The notes under the pieces were generated by a model. That model was given only the letters and a program-made list of their open reading frames with translations, searched no databases and was not told where the DNA came from. From the NCBI GenBank assembly GCA_963842235.1, contig CAWJFT010000001.1, forward strand, positions 620,001-684,000: a stretch of 64,000 bases of DNA. Reading direction: 5' to 3'. Source of the stretch: JACDAN01 sp963842235 (GTDB lineage Bacteria > Actinomycetota > Thermoleophilia > Gaiellales > Gaiellaceae). Made by a program: the position numbers and the translations under genes. Below, in pieces: positions 7,771 to 15,905 of this stretch; position 1 is the first letter of the stretch, and every line of letters starts with the position of its first letter.

Positions 7771-9786
7771 ATGACTCTCCGGAACGAGCCTCGGTCACTC
7801 TTCGACCGCGAGATCCTGGTGCGGGCGGCGGGCGAAAGCGTTGTCAAGCTCGACCCGCGCCGGATGATGGGCAACCCGGTCATGTTCGTGGTCGAGATCG
7901 GGAGCGTCCTCGTCACGGTGCTCGCGATCATCGACCCGAGCGTCTTCGCCTGGCTCGTCGCGATCTGGCTCTGGTTCACCGTCCTCTTCGCGAACTTCGC
8001 CGAGGCCGTCGCCGAAGGGCGTGGCAAGGCGCAGGCGGACGAGCTCCGCAGGATGCGGGCGGAGACGATCGCGCACAGGCGGCGCGACGGCTCGCTCGAA
8101 GACGTTCCCGGATCGGCGCTTCGCCCGGGGGACGAGATCGTCGTCTCCGCCGGTGAGGTGATCCCGGGAGACGGAACGGTCATCGAAGGCATCGCGAGCG
8201 TGGACGAGTCGGCGATCACGGGCGAGTCGGCCCCGGTTATCCGAGAGTCGGGCGGCGACCGGTCTGCCGTGACCGGCGGTACACGAGTGCTCTCGGACCA
8301 GATCGTGGTTCTCATCACCGCCCAGCCCGGCGAGAGCTTCCTCGACCGCATGATCGCCCTCGTCGAGGGCGCGGAGCGGCAGAAGACTCCGAACGAGATC
8401 GCCCTCAACATCCTGCTGGCCGGGCTGACGATCATCTTCATGCTCGCGGTCGTGACGCTCCAGCCCTTCGCCATCTACTCCGGCTCCGAGCAGGACGTCA
8501 TCGTGCTCGTGGCCCTGCTCGTCTGCCTGATCCCGACGACGATCGGCGGATTGCTCTCAGCCATTGGCATCGCCGGCATGGACCGCCTCGTCCGGCGAAA
8601 CGTCCTGGCGCTCAGCGGGCGAGCGGTCGAGGCGGCGGGCGACTGCTCCACGCTGCTCTTGGACAAGACCGGGACGATCACGCTCGGCAACCGTCAGGCC
8701 GCTGAGTTCCTGCCGCTGCCGGGCGTCGACGAGCGCGAGCTGGCCGATGCCGCGCAGCTCTCGAGCCTCGCCGACGAGACCCCGGAGGGGCGCTCGATCG
8801 TCGTCCTCGCCAAGGAGCGCTACGGGCTGCGTGAGCGCGAGGTCCACGTCGGCACGCTCGTCCCCTTCACCGCGGAGACGCGAATGAGCGGCGTCGACCT
8901 CAACGGGAGCTCCGTTCGCAAGGGTGCCGCCGACGCGATTCGGCGCTGGGTCGAGGAGGGTGGCGGCACAGTTCCCGCCGAGCTCGAGCCGATCGTGGAA
9001 CGCATCGCCCGCTCGGGCGGAACGCCGCTCGTCGTTGCGACGAAGGCGAAGCCGCTCGGCGTCGTCCACCTCAAGGACGTCGTCAAGGAGGGGCTGCGCG
9101 AGCGCTTCGCCGAGCTGCGCGCGATGGGGATCCGGACGATCATGATCACGGGCGACAACCCGCTCACCGCCCGGGCGATCGCAGAGGAATCCGGCGTCGA
9201 CGATTTCCTCGCCGAGGCAACGCCCGAGGACAAGATGGCGCTGATCCGGCGCGAGCAGGAGGGTGGCAATCTCGTCGCGATGACCGGCGACGGCACGAAC
9301 GACGCGCCGGCGCTGGCGGCCGCGGATGTCGGCGTGGCCATGAACACGGGCACTCAGGCGGCGCGCGAGGCCGGGAACATGGTCGACCTCGACTCGAACC
9401 CGACGAAGCTGATCGACATCGTCGAGATCGGCAAGCAGCTGCTGATCACGCGGGGATCGTTGACGACGTTCTCGATCGCGAACGACGTTGCGAAGTACTT
9501 CGCGATCATCCCGGCGATGTTCGCGGGGACGTTCCCCGAGATGGACCGGTTGAACATCATGCAGCTCCAAAGCCCCCATTCGGCGATCACGTCGGCGGTG
9601 ATCTTCAACGCCCTGATCATCGTCGCGCTGATCCCGCTCGCCCTGCGCGGCGTGCGCTTCCGAGCGCAGTCGGCGGCGTCCGTCCTGCGCCGGAACCTGC
9701 TCCTGTACGGGCTCGGAGGGATCATCCTGCCGTTCATCGGGATCAAGCTGATCGACCTCATCATCGGAAACGGGCTCGGTCTCTGA
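7771..9786 (+). CDS. kdpB: Potassium-transporting P-type ATPase subunit KdpB
   Basis: The catalytic subunit of KdpFABC. It shows TGESAPV (actuator dephosphorylation loop), DKTGTIT with the phosphorylated Asp near residue 298, KGAADAIRRW in the nucleotide domain, and TGDGTNDAPAL (hinge). It is 671 residues from the ATG at 7771, which places LFDREIL near the N-terminus as in relatives. An upstream in-frame ATG at 7729 would add 14 basic residues, and neither start has a good ribosome site. A gap of about 100 bp after kdpA is unusual because every other kdp junction overlaps or nearly touches. Confidence 0.93.
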   Translation: MTLRNEPRSLFDREILVRAAGESVVKLDPRRMMGNPVMFVVEIGSVLVTVLAIIDPSVFAWLVAIWLWFTVLFANFAEAVAEGRGKAQADELRRMRAETIAHRRRDGSLEDVPGSALRPGDEIVVSAGEVIPGDGTVIEGIASVDESAITGESAPVIRESGGDRSAVTGGTRVLSDQIVVLITAQPGESFLDRMIALVEGAERQKTPNEIALNILLAGLTIIFMLAVVTLQPFAIYSGSEQDVIVLVALLVCLIPTTIGGLLSAIGIAGMDRLVRRNVLALSGRAVEAAGDCSTLLLDKTGTITLGNRQAAEFLPLPGVDERELADAAQLSSLADETPEGRSIVVLAKERYGLREREVHVGTLVPFTAETRMSGVDLNGSSVRKGAADAIRRWVEEGGGTVPAELEPIVERIARSGGTPLVVATKAKPLGVVHLKDVVKEGLRERFAELRAMGIRTIMITGDNPLTARAIAEESGVDDFLAEATPEDKMALIRREQEGGNLVAMTGDGTNDAPALAAADVGVAMNTGTQAAREAGNMVDLDSNPTKLIDIVEIGKQLLITRGSLTTFSIANDVAKYFAIIPAMFAGTFPEMDRLNIMQLQSPHSAITSAVIFNALIIVALIPLALRGVRFRAQSAASVLRRNLLLYGLGGIILPFIGIKLIDLIIGNGLGL

Positions 9787-10349
9787 TGCGCCGCCAGATC
9801 GTCCCCGCCATCCTCGTCTTCCTCAGCTTCACGGTGCTCACGGGTCTCGCTTATCCGCTCGTCATCACCGGCGTCGCCCAGGTCGCGTTTCCGAACCGCT
9901 CGGACGGGTTTCTCGTGAAGCGGGACGGGAGGGTGGTCGGTTCCCGCCTGATCGGGCAGGCCTTCGCGGCGCCGCGCTACTTCCACCCGCGCCCGTCGGC
10001 GGCCGGGGACGGGTATGACGCGATGTCGAGCTCGGCGTCGAACCTTGGCCCGACGAACGAGGAACTGCTTTCCGAGGTGCGCAAGCGCACTGACGCTTAT
10101 CGTCGGGAAAACGATCAGACCGGCGAGGTGCCGGGCGATGCGGTTACGGCGTCGGGCTCCGGCCTCGATCCGCACATCTCACGCGCCAACGCCCGTGCCC
10201 AGGCGCCGCGTGTCGCACGGGTGCGCGGGATGGCGGTCGACGACGTGCTCGAGCTCATCGACGAGCACACCGAAGGCCGCTCGCTCGGCTTCCTCGGCGA
10301 CCCGGGTGTCAACGTCCTCGAGCTCAACTTAGCGCTCGACTCGGCGTAG
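9786..10349 (+). CDS. kdpC: Potassium-transporting ATPase subunit KdpC
   Basis: A 187-residue protein with one N-terminal membrane helix (IVPAILVFLSFTVLTGLAYP) and a periplasmic domain containing the conserved SAAGDGYDAMSSSASNLGPT and DPHISRANARAQ segments. KdpC stabilises potassium and ATP binding in the complex. The start codon overlaps the kdpB stop as TGATG, which indicates coupled translation. It ends VLELNLALDSA. Confidence 0.95.
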   Translation: MRRQIVPAILVFLSFTVLTGLAYPLVITGVAQVAFPNRSDGFLVKRDGRVVGSRLIGQAFAAPRYFHPRPSAAGDGYDAMSSSASNLGPTNEELLSEVRKRTDAYRRENDQTGEVPGDAVTASGSGLDPHISRANARAQAPRVARVRGMAVDDVLELIDEHTEGRSLGFLGDPGVNVLELNLALDSA

Positions 10350-10358
10350 CCTTTCGGT
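10347..10358 (+). promoter_or_regulatory. Putative internal promoter of kdpDE
   Basis: TAGCCT (10347-10352) ends 6 nt before the kdpD ATG, and its TAG is also the kdpC stop codon. kdpD lacks a Shine-Dalgarno sequence, so a leaderless kdpDE transcript separate from kdpFABC is plausible. Confidence 0.4.
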
Positions 10359-12845
10359 ATGGCCAGAGGCGAGCTCCGTGTCTATCTCGGCGCGGCAGCC
10401 GGCGTCGGCAAGACCTACGCGATGCTGAACGAAGGACACCGCCGGCGCGAGTACGGCGAGGACGTCGTCGTCGGCTTCGTCGAGCCACACAAGCGGGCGA
10501 AGACGGCCGCGCAGGTCGGCGATCTCGAGGTCATCCCACGCAAGCAGATGGAGTACCGCGGGGCAACGCTCGAGGAGATGGACGTCGATGCCATCCTCGC
10601 GCGTCGGCCGCAGGTTGCGCTCGTGGACGAGCTCGCGCACACGAACGTCCCGGGGTCGCGCAACGAGAAGCGCTGGCAGGACGTCGAGGAGCTGCTCGAG
10701 GCAGGGATCAACGTGATCTCGTCGCTCAACATCCAGCACCTCGAGTCGCTGAACGACGTCGTCGAAGAGATCACCGGCGTCAGGCAGCGCGAGACCATTC
10801 CCGACGAGGTGGTCCGCCGCGCCGACGAGCTTCAGCTCGTCGACTTGACGCCGGTCGCGCTGCGCAACCGGCTCGCACGTGGCGACGTCTACCCGCCCGA
10901 ACGGATCGACACCGCCCTTGCCAACTACTTCCGGCCGGGCAACCTCTCCGCGCTGCGCGAGCTCGCGCTTGCCTGGCTGGCAGACCGAGTCGACGAGGGA
11001 CTGGACGACTACAGGCGGCGGCACGGGATCGAGGAGCCGTGGGAGACGCGCGAGCGCGTACTCGTTGCGCTGACGGGTTCCCCGGACGGTGAGCGGCTCA
11101 TCCGCCGAGCTGCGCGAATCGCGCAGCGCACGAAAGGTGAGCTCGTCGCCGTGCACGTGATCCCGCAAGACGGCCTCGCCGCGCCTGCGGCGAAGCTGCT
11201 CGAGCGTCAGCGCGAGCTCGTCGCCGAGCTAGGCGGCAGCTACCACGAAGTCGTCGGCGAGGACATCGGAGACGCACTCCTCGACGCTGCGCGGTCGCTG
11301 AACGTTACGCAGATCGTGATGGGAGCTAGCCGTCGCTCGAGATGGCAGCGGCTGACGCGAGGATCGGTGATCGGCAAGGTGATCCGCGGGTCCGGGACGC
11401 GAATCGACATCCACGTTGTCAGCCATCCGGGTGCGGCTGAAGAGGCCTTCGCGCTGCCGCGGACCCGTCGGCCGGCAACACTGCCACGAAGACGGGTCGC
11501 GATCGGGCTCGCACTCGCAGCGGTTGGGCCGCCGGCTCTCGCTGTGGTGCTCACCCAGCTCCGGGAGCAGATCGGGTTGCCGAGCGTGCTGCTCCTCTTC
11601 CTATTGCTGGTCGTCGGGGTTTCCGCCGTCGGCGGGCTCCTGCCGGCGCTCGTCGCCGCGGTCAGCGGCTTCCTGCTGGTCAACTGGTACTTCACGCCGC
11701 CGCTCTACACGCTCACCATCAGCGAGGGAGAGAACATCCTCGCCCTCGTCGTTTTCCTCGCTGTCGCCGTCACCGTCAGCGTGTTGGTCGACCTCGCTGC
11801 GCGGCGCGCCGCCGAGGGCAGACGCGCCCGCGCCGAGGCCGAGGCCCTCTCCCGCCTGGCCGGCTCGTCTCCTGCCCCGGCAGTGCTCGAGAGCTTGGTC
11901 CGCGTGCTCGGGTTGGACGGCGCTGCCGTGCTGCACCGCGAGGAACGCGGCTGGCGGATCGAGGCATCGAGTGGCGAGCGTGCGCCTGAAACGCTCGCGG
12001 CGGCCTCCTCGACGATCGACCTCGACGCCGAGCACGTGCTCGCGCTCGCCGGCGGGCCGGTGCGCAGCCAGGACGAGCGGGTGCTGGAAGCGTTCGCCAA
12101 GGAGCTCGCCGCTTCTGTCGAGCTCGGCGACCTCGAGGCCGAGGTCGAGGCAGCCGGGGTGCTCTCAGCCGCGAACGACCTGCGTGCGGCGATTCTGTCG
12201 GCCGTCTCCCACGACCTGCGGACGCCGATCTCCGCGATCAAGGCGTCCGTCACGAGTCTGCTTCAACAGGATGTCCCATGGACGCCGGAGGCGCGCCGCG
12301 AATTCCTCGACACCATCGACGAGGAAACCGATCGCCTGAACGCGCTCGTCGGGAACCTGCTCGACATGAGCCGCCTGCAGACCGATGCGCTCGAGATCAT
12401 GCCCTCTCAGGTCGGCCTCGACGAGGTGCTCCCCGCTGCGCTTCACAGCCTCGGCCTCGCCGACGGAGCCGTCGACCTCGATGTGCCCGAGACACTGCCG
12501 CGGGTCCTCGCCGACCCCGGCCTGCTCGAACGCGCCCTCGCCAATGTGATCCAGAACGCCGTCCGCTTCTCTCCGCCTGGTCAGCCGCCTCGCGTGACGG
12601 CCGGAGCAATCGACAGCGAAGTTCACGTGCGGATTGTCGACCGTGGGCAAGGTGTCCCGCGCGAGCAGCGCGAGCGGCTGTTCATGCCCTTCCAGCGCCT
12701 GGGAGACTCCGGTCAGGACGAGGGTGTCGGGCTAGGCCTGGCCGTGGCGAAAGGCTTCGTCGAGGCGATGGGCGGCGAGATCGAGGTCGAGGAGACGCCC
12801 GGCGGCGGGCTCACCGTGGTCGCACGCCTCCGGGTCGCGGAATGA
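10359..12845 (+). CDS. kdpD: Osmosensitive potassium-channel sensor histidine kinase KdpD
   Basis: 828 residues in classical KdpD order. An N-terminal KdpD domain has a Walker A motif (GAAAGVGKTYAML, about residues 11-23) and VDELAHTNVPGSRN. A Usp-like domain lies at about 230-350 (VLVALTGSPDGERLIRRA). A block of four membrane helices lies at about 380-480. A weak GAF-like region follows, then a HisKA domain with SAVSHDLRTPISAI (phospho-accepting His near residue 617) and a HATPase_c domain (NVIQNAVRFSPPG, GVGLGLAVAKGF). It phosphorylates KdpE in response to potassium limitation. The 3' end overlaps kdpE by 4 nt. Confidence 0.95.
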   Translation: MARGELRVYLGAAAGVGKTYAMLNEGHRRREYGEDVVVGFVEPHKRAKTAAQVGDLEVIPRKQMEYRGATLEEMDVDAILARRPQVALVDELAHTNVPGSRNEKRWQDVEELLEAGINVISSLNIQHLESLNDVVEEITGVRQRETIPDEVVRRADELQLVDLTPVALRNRLARGDVYPPERIDTALANYFRPGNLSALRELALAWLADRVDEGLDDYRRRHGIEEPWETRERVLVALTGSPDGERLIRRAARIAQRTKGELVAVHVIPQDGLAAPAAKLLERQRELVAELGGSYHEVVGEDIGDALLDAARSLNVTQIVMGASRRSRWQRLTRGSVIGKVIRGSGTRIDIHVVSHPGAAEEAFALPRTRRPATLPRRRVAIGLALAAVGPPALAVVLTQLREQIGLPSVLLLFLLLVVGVSAVGGLLPALVAAVSGFLLVNWYFTPPLYTLTISEGENILALVVFLAVAVTVSVLVDLAARRAAEGRRARAEAEALSRLAGSSPAPAVLESLVRVLGLDGAAVLHREERGWRIEASSGERAPETLAAASSTIDLDAEHVLALAGGPVRSQDERVLEAFAKELAASVELGDLEAEVEAAGVLSAANDLRAAILSAVSHDLRTPISAIKASVTSLLQQDVPWTPEARREFLDTIDEETDRLNALVGNLLDMSRLQTDALEIMPSQVGLDEVLPAALHSLGLADGAVDLDVPETLPRVLADPGLLERALANVIQNAVRFSPPGQPPRVTAGAIDSEVHVRIVDRGQGVPREQRERLFMPFQRLGDSGQDEGVGLGLAVAKGFVEAMGGEIEVEETPGGGLTVVARLRVAE

Positions 12846-13515
12846 CCCGAATCCTCGTCGTCGACGACGAGCCGCAGATCCTCCGTGCGCTCGGCACGAA
12901 TCTCCGTGCACGCGGGTACGACGTCGAGCTTGCGCCCAACGGCGAGGCGGCGCTCACGATCGCGGCCCGCAAGCATCCGGACCTCGTCATCCTCGACCTT
13001 GGCCTGCCGGGAATCGACGGCACCGAGGTGATCCGCGGTCTCCGCGGCTGGACCGCCGTCCCGATCATCGTCCTCACCGTTCGGGAGACGGAAGGCGACA
13101 AGGTGGCCGCTCTCGACGCGGGTGCGGACGACTACGTCACGAAGCCCTTCGGCATGGACGAGCTCCTGGCCCGGCTGCGTGCGGCGTTGCGCCGGGCGGC
13201 GCCGGCCGAGGAGGAGGCCGTCGTGGAGACCGAGGACTTCAGCGTCGACCTCACGGCGAAGCGAGTCACGAGGTCCGGGGGGAGGTCCGGCTGACGCCGA
13301 CCGAGTGGCACGTCGTCGAGATGCTCGTGCGAAACGCGGGGAGGCTCGTCACCCAGCGACAGCTCCTGCAGGAGGTCTGGGGCCCGCATTACGAGAAGGA
13401 GACGAATTACCTCCGCGTGTACCTCGCGCAGATTCGGAAGAAGCTCGAGCCGGATCCCGCGAGGCCCCGCTACTTCCTCACCGAAGCCGGTATGGGCTAT
13501 CGCTTTCAGCCGTAA
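12842..13515 (+). CDS. kdpE: Response regulator KdpE (OmpR family), frameshifted
   Basis: The receiver domain (residues 1-115) has ILVVDDEPQ, the phospho-acceptor in VILDLGLPGIDG, and Lys in DDYVTKPFGMDELLAR. The winged-helix DNA-binding domain is LTPTEWHVVEMLV through GMGYRFQP. The two lie in different frames: the G run at 13277-13282 has six Gs, and a seventh would read SGGEVRLTPTEWH. The length of 674 nt is 3n+2. As written, the protein ends at 13294 without its DNA-binding domain. A homopolymer sequencing error is the simplest explanation; loss of kdp control is the biological alternative. Confidence 0.92.
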
Positions 13516-13519
13516 CGGT

Positions 13520-13560
13520 TTGACATATCGACGAACGTCGTTACGATAAACGTCGATATG
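13520..13560 (+). promoter_or_regulatory. arsR-arsM promoter with ArsR-type operator
   Basis: A perfect -35 TTGACA (13520-13525) and TACGAT (13542-13547) are 16 bp apart. A perfect 9-bp inverted repeat, ATATCGACG (13525-13533) and CGTCGATAT (13551-13559), flanks the core and runs into the arsR start codon at 13558. A repressor bound there would cover the -10 and the start site. The mRNA leader would be only a few bases. Confidence 0.75.
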
Positions 13561-13899
13561 AAGTCGCTCGACGTGATCGACTGCTGTCTTCCGCTCGGCG
13601 TTGAACGCCTCGATGACGACCAGGCCGACGCGGCGGCGGCACTGTTCAAGGCCCTCGCTGATCCAGCCCGAGTGAAGGTCGTAAGCATGCTGGCTCGGAG
13701 CGACGAGCCGGTATGCGCCTGCGAGTTCATCCCTAGCCTCGGCCTGACGCAGGCGACGGTGAGTCACCACCTGAAGAAGCTCACCGACGCAGGGCTGCTC
13801 GAGCGCGAACAGCGCGGCAAGTGGGCCTACTTCTCCCTCAACCCCGAGGCGGTCTCGCGCCTCGAGGGACTCGTTCGAATTCCGGAGGTCGTTGCATGA
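13558..13899 (+). CDS. arsR: ArsR-family metalloregulator
   Basis: A 113-residue winged-helix repressor: LFKALADPARVKVVSML (dimer and helix region), EPVCACEFIPSLGLTQATVSHHLKK... (CxC in the metal-sensing helix, then the recognition helix TQATVSHHLKKL) and wing residues GKWAYFSLN. The CxC resembles the ELCVCDL arsenite site of ArsR/SmtB proteins, so arsenite or antimonite is the likely inducer. It is probably autoregulated through the overlapping inverted repeat and is coupled to arsM by an ATGA overlap. Confidence 0.9.
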   Translation: MKSLDVIDCCLPLGVERLDDDQADAAAALFKALADPARVKVVSMLARSDEPVCACEFIPSLGLTQATVSHHLKKLTDAGLLEREQRGKWAYFSLNPEAVSRLEGLVRIPEVVA

Positions 13900-14666
13900 A
13901 CACCACCGAGGAAACGCTTCGCGAGCAGGTGCGGGAGCGCTACGCGCAGGCAGCGAACGCCGCCTCGACCGGCGGCTGCGGCTGCAACGAGGACGGCGGC
14001 TGCTGCGGCAACGTCGCCTGCGACGGGACGGAGGATGCGTTCGGCGAAGGCCTCTACGACGCCGAGCAACGCGGCGAGCTTCCTGACGCGGCGTTGCTGG
14101 CCTCGCTCGGCTGTGGGAACCCGACCGCGGTGGCGGAGTTGCGCGAGGGCGAGGTGGTGCTGGACCTCGGCTCGGGCGGCGGCATCGACGTGATCCTGTC
14201 GGCCAAGCGGGTCGGCCCGACCGGAGTGGCGTACGGGCTCGACATGACCGACGAGATGCTCGCGCTCGCACGGCGCAACGCGCAGGAGGCGAGCGTGACC
14301 AACGTTCACTTCCTGAAGGGCGTGATCGAGCAGATTCCGCTTCCCGCCGACTCGATCGACGTCGTGATTTCGAACTGCGTCATCAACCTGTCCGTGGACA
14401 AGCCGTCCGTTCTTGCTGAGCTGGGGCGGGTGGTCAAGCCCGGCGGCCGGCTCGGGATCAGCGATGTCGTCGCGGAGGATCGCCTGGGCGTCGACGAGCG
14501 CGCCGAGCGCGGGAGCTATGTCGGCTGCATCGCGGGCGCGCTGTCGCGCAGCGAGTACGTGGATGGTCTCGAGGCGGCGGGCTTCGCCGACATTTCGGTC
14601 GAGTTCACGCACGATGTGGCCGACGGGATGCACGGCGCAATCGTCAAGGCCCTCAAGCCGGTCTAG
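13896..14666 (+). CDS. arsM: Arsenite S-adenosylmethionine methyltransferase ArsM
   Basis: 256 residues. It has an SAM-binding Rossmann motif VLDLGSGGGIDVIL and the three Cys contexts typical of arsenite methyltransferases: SLGCGNPTA, ISNCVINLS and YVGCIAGAL. A Cys-rich N-terminus (GGCGC, GGCCG, VAC) is also present. It methylates As(III) stepwise to methylarsenicals. The start at 13896 is fixed by GGAGG eight bases upstream and the ATGA overlap with arsR. No arsenite pump or arsenate reductase is adjacent, so detoxification here is by methylation. Its end overlaps the copper operon by 14 bp. Confidence 0.93.
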   Translation: MNTTEETLREQVRERYAQAANAASTGGCGCNEDGGCCGNVACDGTEDAFGEGLYDAEQRGELPDAALLASLGCGNPTAVAELREGEVVLDLGSGGGIDVILSAKRVGPTGVAYGLDMTDEMLALARRNAQEASVTNVHFLKGVIEQIPLPADSIDVVISNCVINLSVDKPSVLAELGRVVKPGGRLGISDVVAEDRLGVDERAERGSYVGCIAGALSRSEYVDGLEAAGFADISVEFTHDVADGMHGAIVKALKPV

Positions 14667-15285
14667 ATCGTCTCCACCACCAGGCCGCCGCGCCGCCCAG
14701 CGCAAGGGCGGCCAGCGGGAAGATCAGCACTGCGTGGAAGCGGCTCGTGGGTAGCGGCTTGTAGTCGAGGCTTCCCTTCAGCGCCGAGCGCTGCCCGCCG
14801 ATCAGCATGGGCACCGACCAGTCGAAGATGTGGTGAGGCACGCGCCTCGCCCGGCGGACCTGCGGTGGATCGATCGGGCTCATCCAGTGGATCCGGTGGT
14901 CGTGCCACTCGTAGTACGACTCGTCGCCGACCTTCGTCCAGTCCGGCGACGCCTTTGGGTCCGCCTGGTCCGGGAGGGCCACGCGGCCGTAGCGGTCGTC
15001 GTTCAGATATGTCGCGGGCGAGCGGGCATTGCGGTAGACGGCGTCCGGGGTCAGGCGGAGGTACGGCTCGCGCGAGTAGCCGAAGACGACGATCGTCTTG
15101 CCCGTTTCGTTGCGGAGCCCGATCCGGTCGTCACTTTCCAGCACCGTCGCCTGGAGGCCGCGAGCCGGCGGCAGGACGGCGGTGACTGTCGACCTGTAGC
15201 CGCGCGCCCCACCGCCGCCGTGTGCGGCGGCGGCGGGGGACACGAGCAGCGCGATGAGCGCCGCAACGACGACGGCTCGGGTCAC
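14653..15285 (-). CDS. Secreted, membrane-anchored protein of a copper operon, unknown family
   Basis: 210 residues. A signal peptide (MTRAVVVAALIALLVSPAAAA) would leave a mature N-terminus starting HGGGG. The middle holds a conserved-looking EWHDHRIHWM segment rich in His. A C-terminal helix (FHAVLIFPLAALALGGAAAWWW) followed by RRSR anchors it with the bulk outside the cell. It is the last gene of the CopCD - YcnI operon, joined by a 4-nt overlap. An exported copper-binding or chaperone role is inferred from the N-terminal His, the His cluster and the neighbours. I do not recognise the family. Confidence 0.75.
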   Translation of the reverse strand: MTRAVVVAALIALLVSPAAAAHGGGGARGYRSTVTAVLPPARGLQATVLESDDRIGLRNETGKTIVVFGYSREPYLRLTPDAVYRNARSPATYLNDDRYGRVALPDQADPKASPDWTKVGDESYYEWHDHRIHWMSPIDPPQVRRARRVPHHIFDWSVPMLIGGQRSALKGSLDYKPLPTSRFHAVLIFPLAALALGGAAAWWWRRSRPA

Positions 15286-15905
15286 GCGCGCCTGCGCAAG
15301 AGCGCCACTGCGAGCGCTACGAGCGCTGCGGCCAGGCCGGCGATGCCGAAACCGAGCGCGAGGTTGGCGCGCCTCAAGTCGCTCCCGTCACTCGTCGTCT
15401 CTGCAGCAGCGGGTGCCGCCTCGAGGGTGACCTGCGGTGCCGGCTCGTCGGCGTCCGGCGCGCCGATCCAGCGGACGACCTCGCCGTTCGAGTACGTCTG
15501 TACGGCCGGGAAGGTCAGCTTCGCGCCGGGATCGTTCGGAACCTTGGCGCTCAGGCCGAACTCGTCGAACTCGCCCGGTGCGATCGTCCCGCCCTGCCAG
15601 GTGACGGTCCCGACCTGCTCGGTGATGGTCTCGCCTTCGAGCGTGACCGGCGTGGCGAGCTTCTCCATCGTCACGGAACGCTTCCATCCCGGCTTCGGCT
15701 GGAAACTGACCTCGACGAGCCCTTTCGGCAGCTTGACGACGAGCTTCGTGGTGGAGGCGTTCTCTCGTTCGTTGGGAACGCGAACGTCGAAGCGGGCGAA
15801 GCTGTCCGCCTGGACCGCGTCCGGGTTGACCGTGACGTGAGCGGCCGCGGCCGGCGCGAAGACGAGCGCAGCGCCGAGGAGAGGAACGAGAGTGCGTCGT
15901 AGCAT
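15282..15905 (-). CDS. YcnI-like (DUF1775) copper-binding protein
   Basis: 207 residues: a signal peptide, then the mature start HVTVNPDAV, a beta-sandwich core with KLPKGLVEVSFQPKPGWKR and the WQGGTIAPGEFDEFGLSA segment, and a C-terminal membrane helix with an RRRA tail. YcnI proteins bind Cu(II) using the N-terminal His together with a Trp and Glu. It sits between the CopC-CopD fusion and the novel protein, with a TGATG overlap upstream and a 4-nt overlap downstream. Confidence 0.9.
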   Translation of the reverse strand: MLRRTLVPLLGAALVFAPAAAAHVTVNPDAVQADSFARFDVRVPNERENASTTKLVVKLPKGLVEVSFQPKPGWKRSVTMEKLATPVTLEGETITEQVGTVTWQGGTIAPGEFDEFGLSAKVPNDPGAKLTFPAVQTYSNGEVVRWIGAPDADEPAPQVTLEAAPAAAETTSDGSDLRRANLALGFGIAGLAAALVALAVALLRRRA

